In this document: positions 6,272 through 7,668 of the stretch, piece by piece
Numbering within the stretch: the first letter of the stretch is position 1
Layout: the number at the start of each line of letters is the position of its first letter
From: an uncultured Clostridia bacterium
GTDB lineage: Bacteria; Bacillota; Clostridia; Lachnospirales; Lachnospiraceae
Assembly: GCA_946620335.1 (NCBI GenBank)
Contig: CAMONF010000261.1
Coordinates: forward strand, 1-7,668
Direction: 5' to 3'
DNA: 7,668 nucleotides
Notes under the pieces: model-generated
The model's database searches: none
What the model was told of the DNA's origin: nothing
Seen by the model: the letters and a program-made list of their open reading frames with translations, nothing else
Position numbers and translations under genes: made by a program

Positions 6272-6299
6272 TTGAAAAGCGGAAAAAATGGTGTATAAT
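6272..6299 (+). promoter_or_regulatory. Promoter of coaX and the acetyltransferase gene
   Basis: TTGAAA (6272-6277) and consensus TATAAT (6294-6299) are separated by 16 bases, giving a leader of about 60 bases before the ATG at 6365. Only 25 bases separate this -35 box from that of the divergent glyS promoter. Confidence 0.75.
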
Positions 6300-6364
6300 A
6301 GACAAAAAGCTTGTTATCATACGGGATCATACGGATTTCCTATACAGAAGGGGGAAGTAAGAAG

Positions 6365-7159
6365 ATGCTGCTGGCCATCGATGTCGGAAATACGAACATC
6401 ATGCTGGGGACGATTGACAACGGGGAGATCGTGAACATCGTACGGATTCATACGGAGTCGAGATACACCGCGGCCGAATACGGCATCCAGCTGCGGCAGC
6501 TGCTGGACTATTACGAAATTGATCCCGATTGTCTGGATGATGCGATTATCTGCTCGGTGGTGCCGCCGGTGACGGAGGCGCTGCGGGAGGCGATTTTTCA
6601 CCAGACGGGTCTGAAGTGCATGCTGGTTGGACCGGGAATCAAGACCGGAATGAACGTGCGGATCGACGACCCGTCAACACTGGCAGGCGACCTGGCGGTC
6701 GGCAGCGTCGCTGCGATTGCCTGCTATGGGGCGCCGGCGATCGTGCTCAACATGGGCACGGCCACCACGATGACCGTGGTCGATGAGAAGGGAACCTACC
6801 GGGGCGGAATCATCGTACCGGGCGTCGAGCTCGGCCTCCAGGCGCTTTCTGCGGGCACCAGTCTGCTGCCGGATATCTCCGTAACCCCGCCAAAGAAAGT
6901 GATCGCCACCAATACGGTGGATGCCATGCGCTCCGGCGCCGTCTTTGCGACGGCGGCGATGATCGACGGCGTGATTGAGCGGATGGAGCAGGAGCTGGGG
7001 CAGCGCTGTAAGGTCATTGCCACCGGAACCCTGTGTTCGGCTGTCATCCCGCACTGCCGTCATGCCGTCATCCAGGACGACAACCTGATCCTAAAGGGCC
7101 TCTGGACCCTGTATGAGAAGAACAGAAAACAGGCAGAAAGAAGCGAGGAAAGAACGTGA
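6365..7159 (+). CDS. coaX: Type III pantothenate kinase
   Basis: CoaX phosphorylates pantothenate with ATP, the first step of coenzyme A synthesis. It is cytoplasmic, and the family works as a dimer that needs a monovalent cation. The 264-residue product shows the ASKHA-fold motifs: DVGNTN at 6-11 (phosphate loop 1, D6), a GD pair with candidate catalytic D109, the GTATT motif at 131-135, GGIIVPG at 147-153, and the C-terminal block ending LKGLWTLY. Departures from the common pattern are N129 before MGTATT, where Asp is usual; L110 where Arg often follows the catalytic Asp; and TGT at 220-222 instead of TGG. The ATG at 6365 is chosen because AAGGGGGAAG lies upstream and the protein begins MLLAIDVGNTN. 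An upstream in-frame ATG at 6311 would sit at the transcript start. The 3' end overlaps the next gene by four bases. Confidence 0.95.
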   Translation: MLLAIDVGNTNIMLGTIDNGEIVNIVRIHTESRYTAAEYGIQLRQLLDYYEIDPDCLDDAIICSVVPPVTEALREAIFHQTGLKCMLVGPGIKTGMNVRIDDPSTLAGDLAVGSVAAIACYGAPAIVLNMGTATTMTVVDEKGTYRGGIIVPGVELGLQALSAGTSLLPDISVTPPKKVIATNTVDAMRSGAVFATAAMIDGVIERMEQELGQRCKVIATGTLCSAVIPHCRHAVIQDDNLILKGLWTLYEKNRKQAERSEERT

Positions 7160-7662
7160 TTTTCAGAACAGTCAAACCGGAAGATACCGAAGAAACGATC
7201 GAGATCGAACAGATCTGTTTTCCGCCGAATGAGGCCTGCTCACCCAAATCGATGCGGGAGAGAATTGCCGCTGCTCCGGAACTCTTCCTGATTGCGGAAG
7301 AAGACGGAATCATTGCCGGATTTCTGAACGGAATTTCAACGGAGGAAAAAGTATTCCGCGATGAATTCTTTACAGATGCCTCTCTGCATGACAGAGCCGG
7401 AACCAACGTGATGCTCCTTGGCCTGGATGTCCGGCCAGAATTTCGGAGAAGGGGACTTGCAACAGAGATTGTCCGGCGATATGCAGACATGGCCGCAAAG
7501 ACAGGCAGGAAGCAGCTGGTCCTGACCTGCCTGGAAGACAAGGTCTGCATGTACCGGAAGATGGGCTTTCTTGACCGCGGTATGGCAAACTCGACCTGGG
7601 GCGGCGAAGCATGGCATGAGATGGCAATGAATTTAGGGCCACGCCCGGAACTGCATGGGTGA
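7156..7662 (+). CDS. GNAT-family N-acetyltransferase
   Basis: The product has 168 residues and a single GNAT domain, with the overall pattern of the AANAT-like branch (residues 20-32 CFPPNEACSP...; then the core). The acetyl-CoA motif A spans about 87-109, with RRRGLA (R97-x-x-G100-x-A102) binding the pyrophosphate. Motif B contains YRKMGF with Y133 as the likely general acid. The gene starts with GTG at 7156 inside the coaX stop (GTGA overlap), with GAGGAAAG upstream, so it is almost certainly co-translated with coaX. The acceptor cannot be told from sequence: a small amine or a protein N-terminus are both possible. The short Pro-rich end (161-168) lies outside the domain. Confidence 0.9.
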   Translation: MIFRTVKPEDTEETIEIEQICFPPNEACSPKSMRERIAAAPELFLIAEEDGIIAGFLNGISTEEKVFRDEFFTDASLHDRAGTNVMLLGLDVRPEFRRRGLATEIVRRYADMAAKTGRKQLVLTCLEDKVCMYRKMGFLDRGMANSTWGGEAWHEMAMNLGPRPELHG

Positions 7663-7668
7663 GATTCC

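Noticed and set aside
6163..6330. T-box leader or an N-terminal extension of glyS
   Set aside because: There is no room for a T-box after the promoter at 6218-6246, and the open frame upstream of 6162 crosses that promoter and has no synthetase-like sequence.

Overview
The window looks chromosomal and comes from a fairly GC-rich member of the Firmicutes, most likely Clostridia. The evidence is a single-chain (alpha-2 type) class II glycyl-tRNA synthetase, a type III pantothenate kinase, strong purine-rich Shine-Dalgarno sites, SigA-like promoters, and genes resembling Bacillus subtilis ydjG, ydjH and ydjI. I cannot name the genus from sequence alone.

Left part, minus strand (4667 down to 171): an envelope-stress-type cluster read right to left. 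A SigA-like promoter precedes a double zinc-ribbon protein with a C-terminal membrane segment (YdjG-like). This overlaps a secreted, membrane-anchored TPM-domain protein with a Gly-rich tail (YdjH-like). Next comes an unusual gene joining a nucleotidyltransferase-like domain to a response-regulator receiver domain. Last is an SPFH-domain protein with a C-terminal zinc-ribbon tail (YdjI-like). In B. subtilis the equivalent genes form ydjFGHI with a PspA homologue (ydjF) at the head. Here no PspA gene lies next to the cluster; glyS sits upstream instead. The SPFH gene is frameshifted at a run of 12 G (C on the coding strand). Without the shift it would continue for about 60 more codons through three zinc ribbons to a stop at 171.

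Far left (1-230): an almost perfect inverted repeat, symmetric about 115/116. Its core (61-170) looks like a REP/MITE-type palindromic intergenic element. Its outer arms are two inverted copies of the last 60 bases of the SPFH gene. Because the arms reach base 1, this may be a fold-back artefact at a contig end.

Right part: glyS (minus) and coaX (plus) are divergent from back-to-back promoters at 6218-6299. coaX overlaps a GNAT acetyltransferase gene by four bases, so the two probably form a two-gene operon. glyS ends in an intrinsic-terminator-like hairpin whose downstream flank supplies the -35 box of the zinc-ribbon operon.

Most worth a second look: the nucleotidyltransferase-receiver fusion inside a YdjGHI-like operon, the homopolymer frameshift that decides whether the SPFH protein carries its zinc-ribbon tail, and the large palindrome at the left edge.
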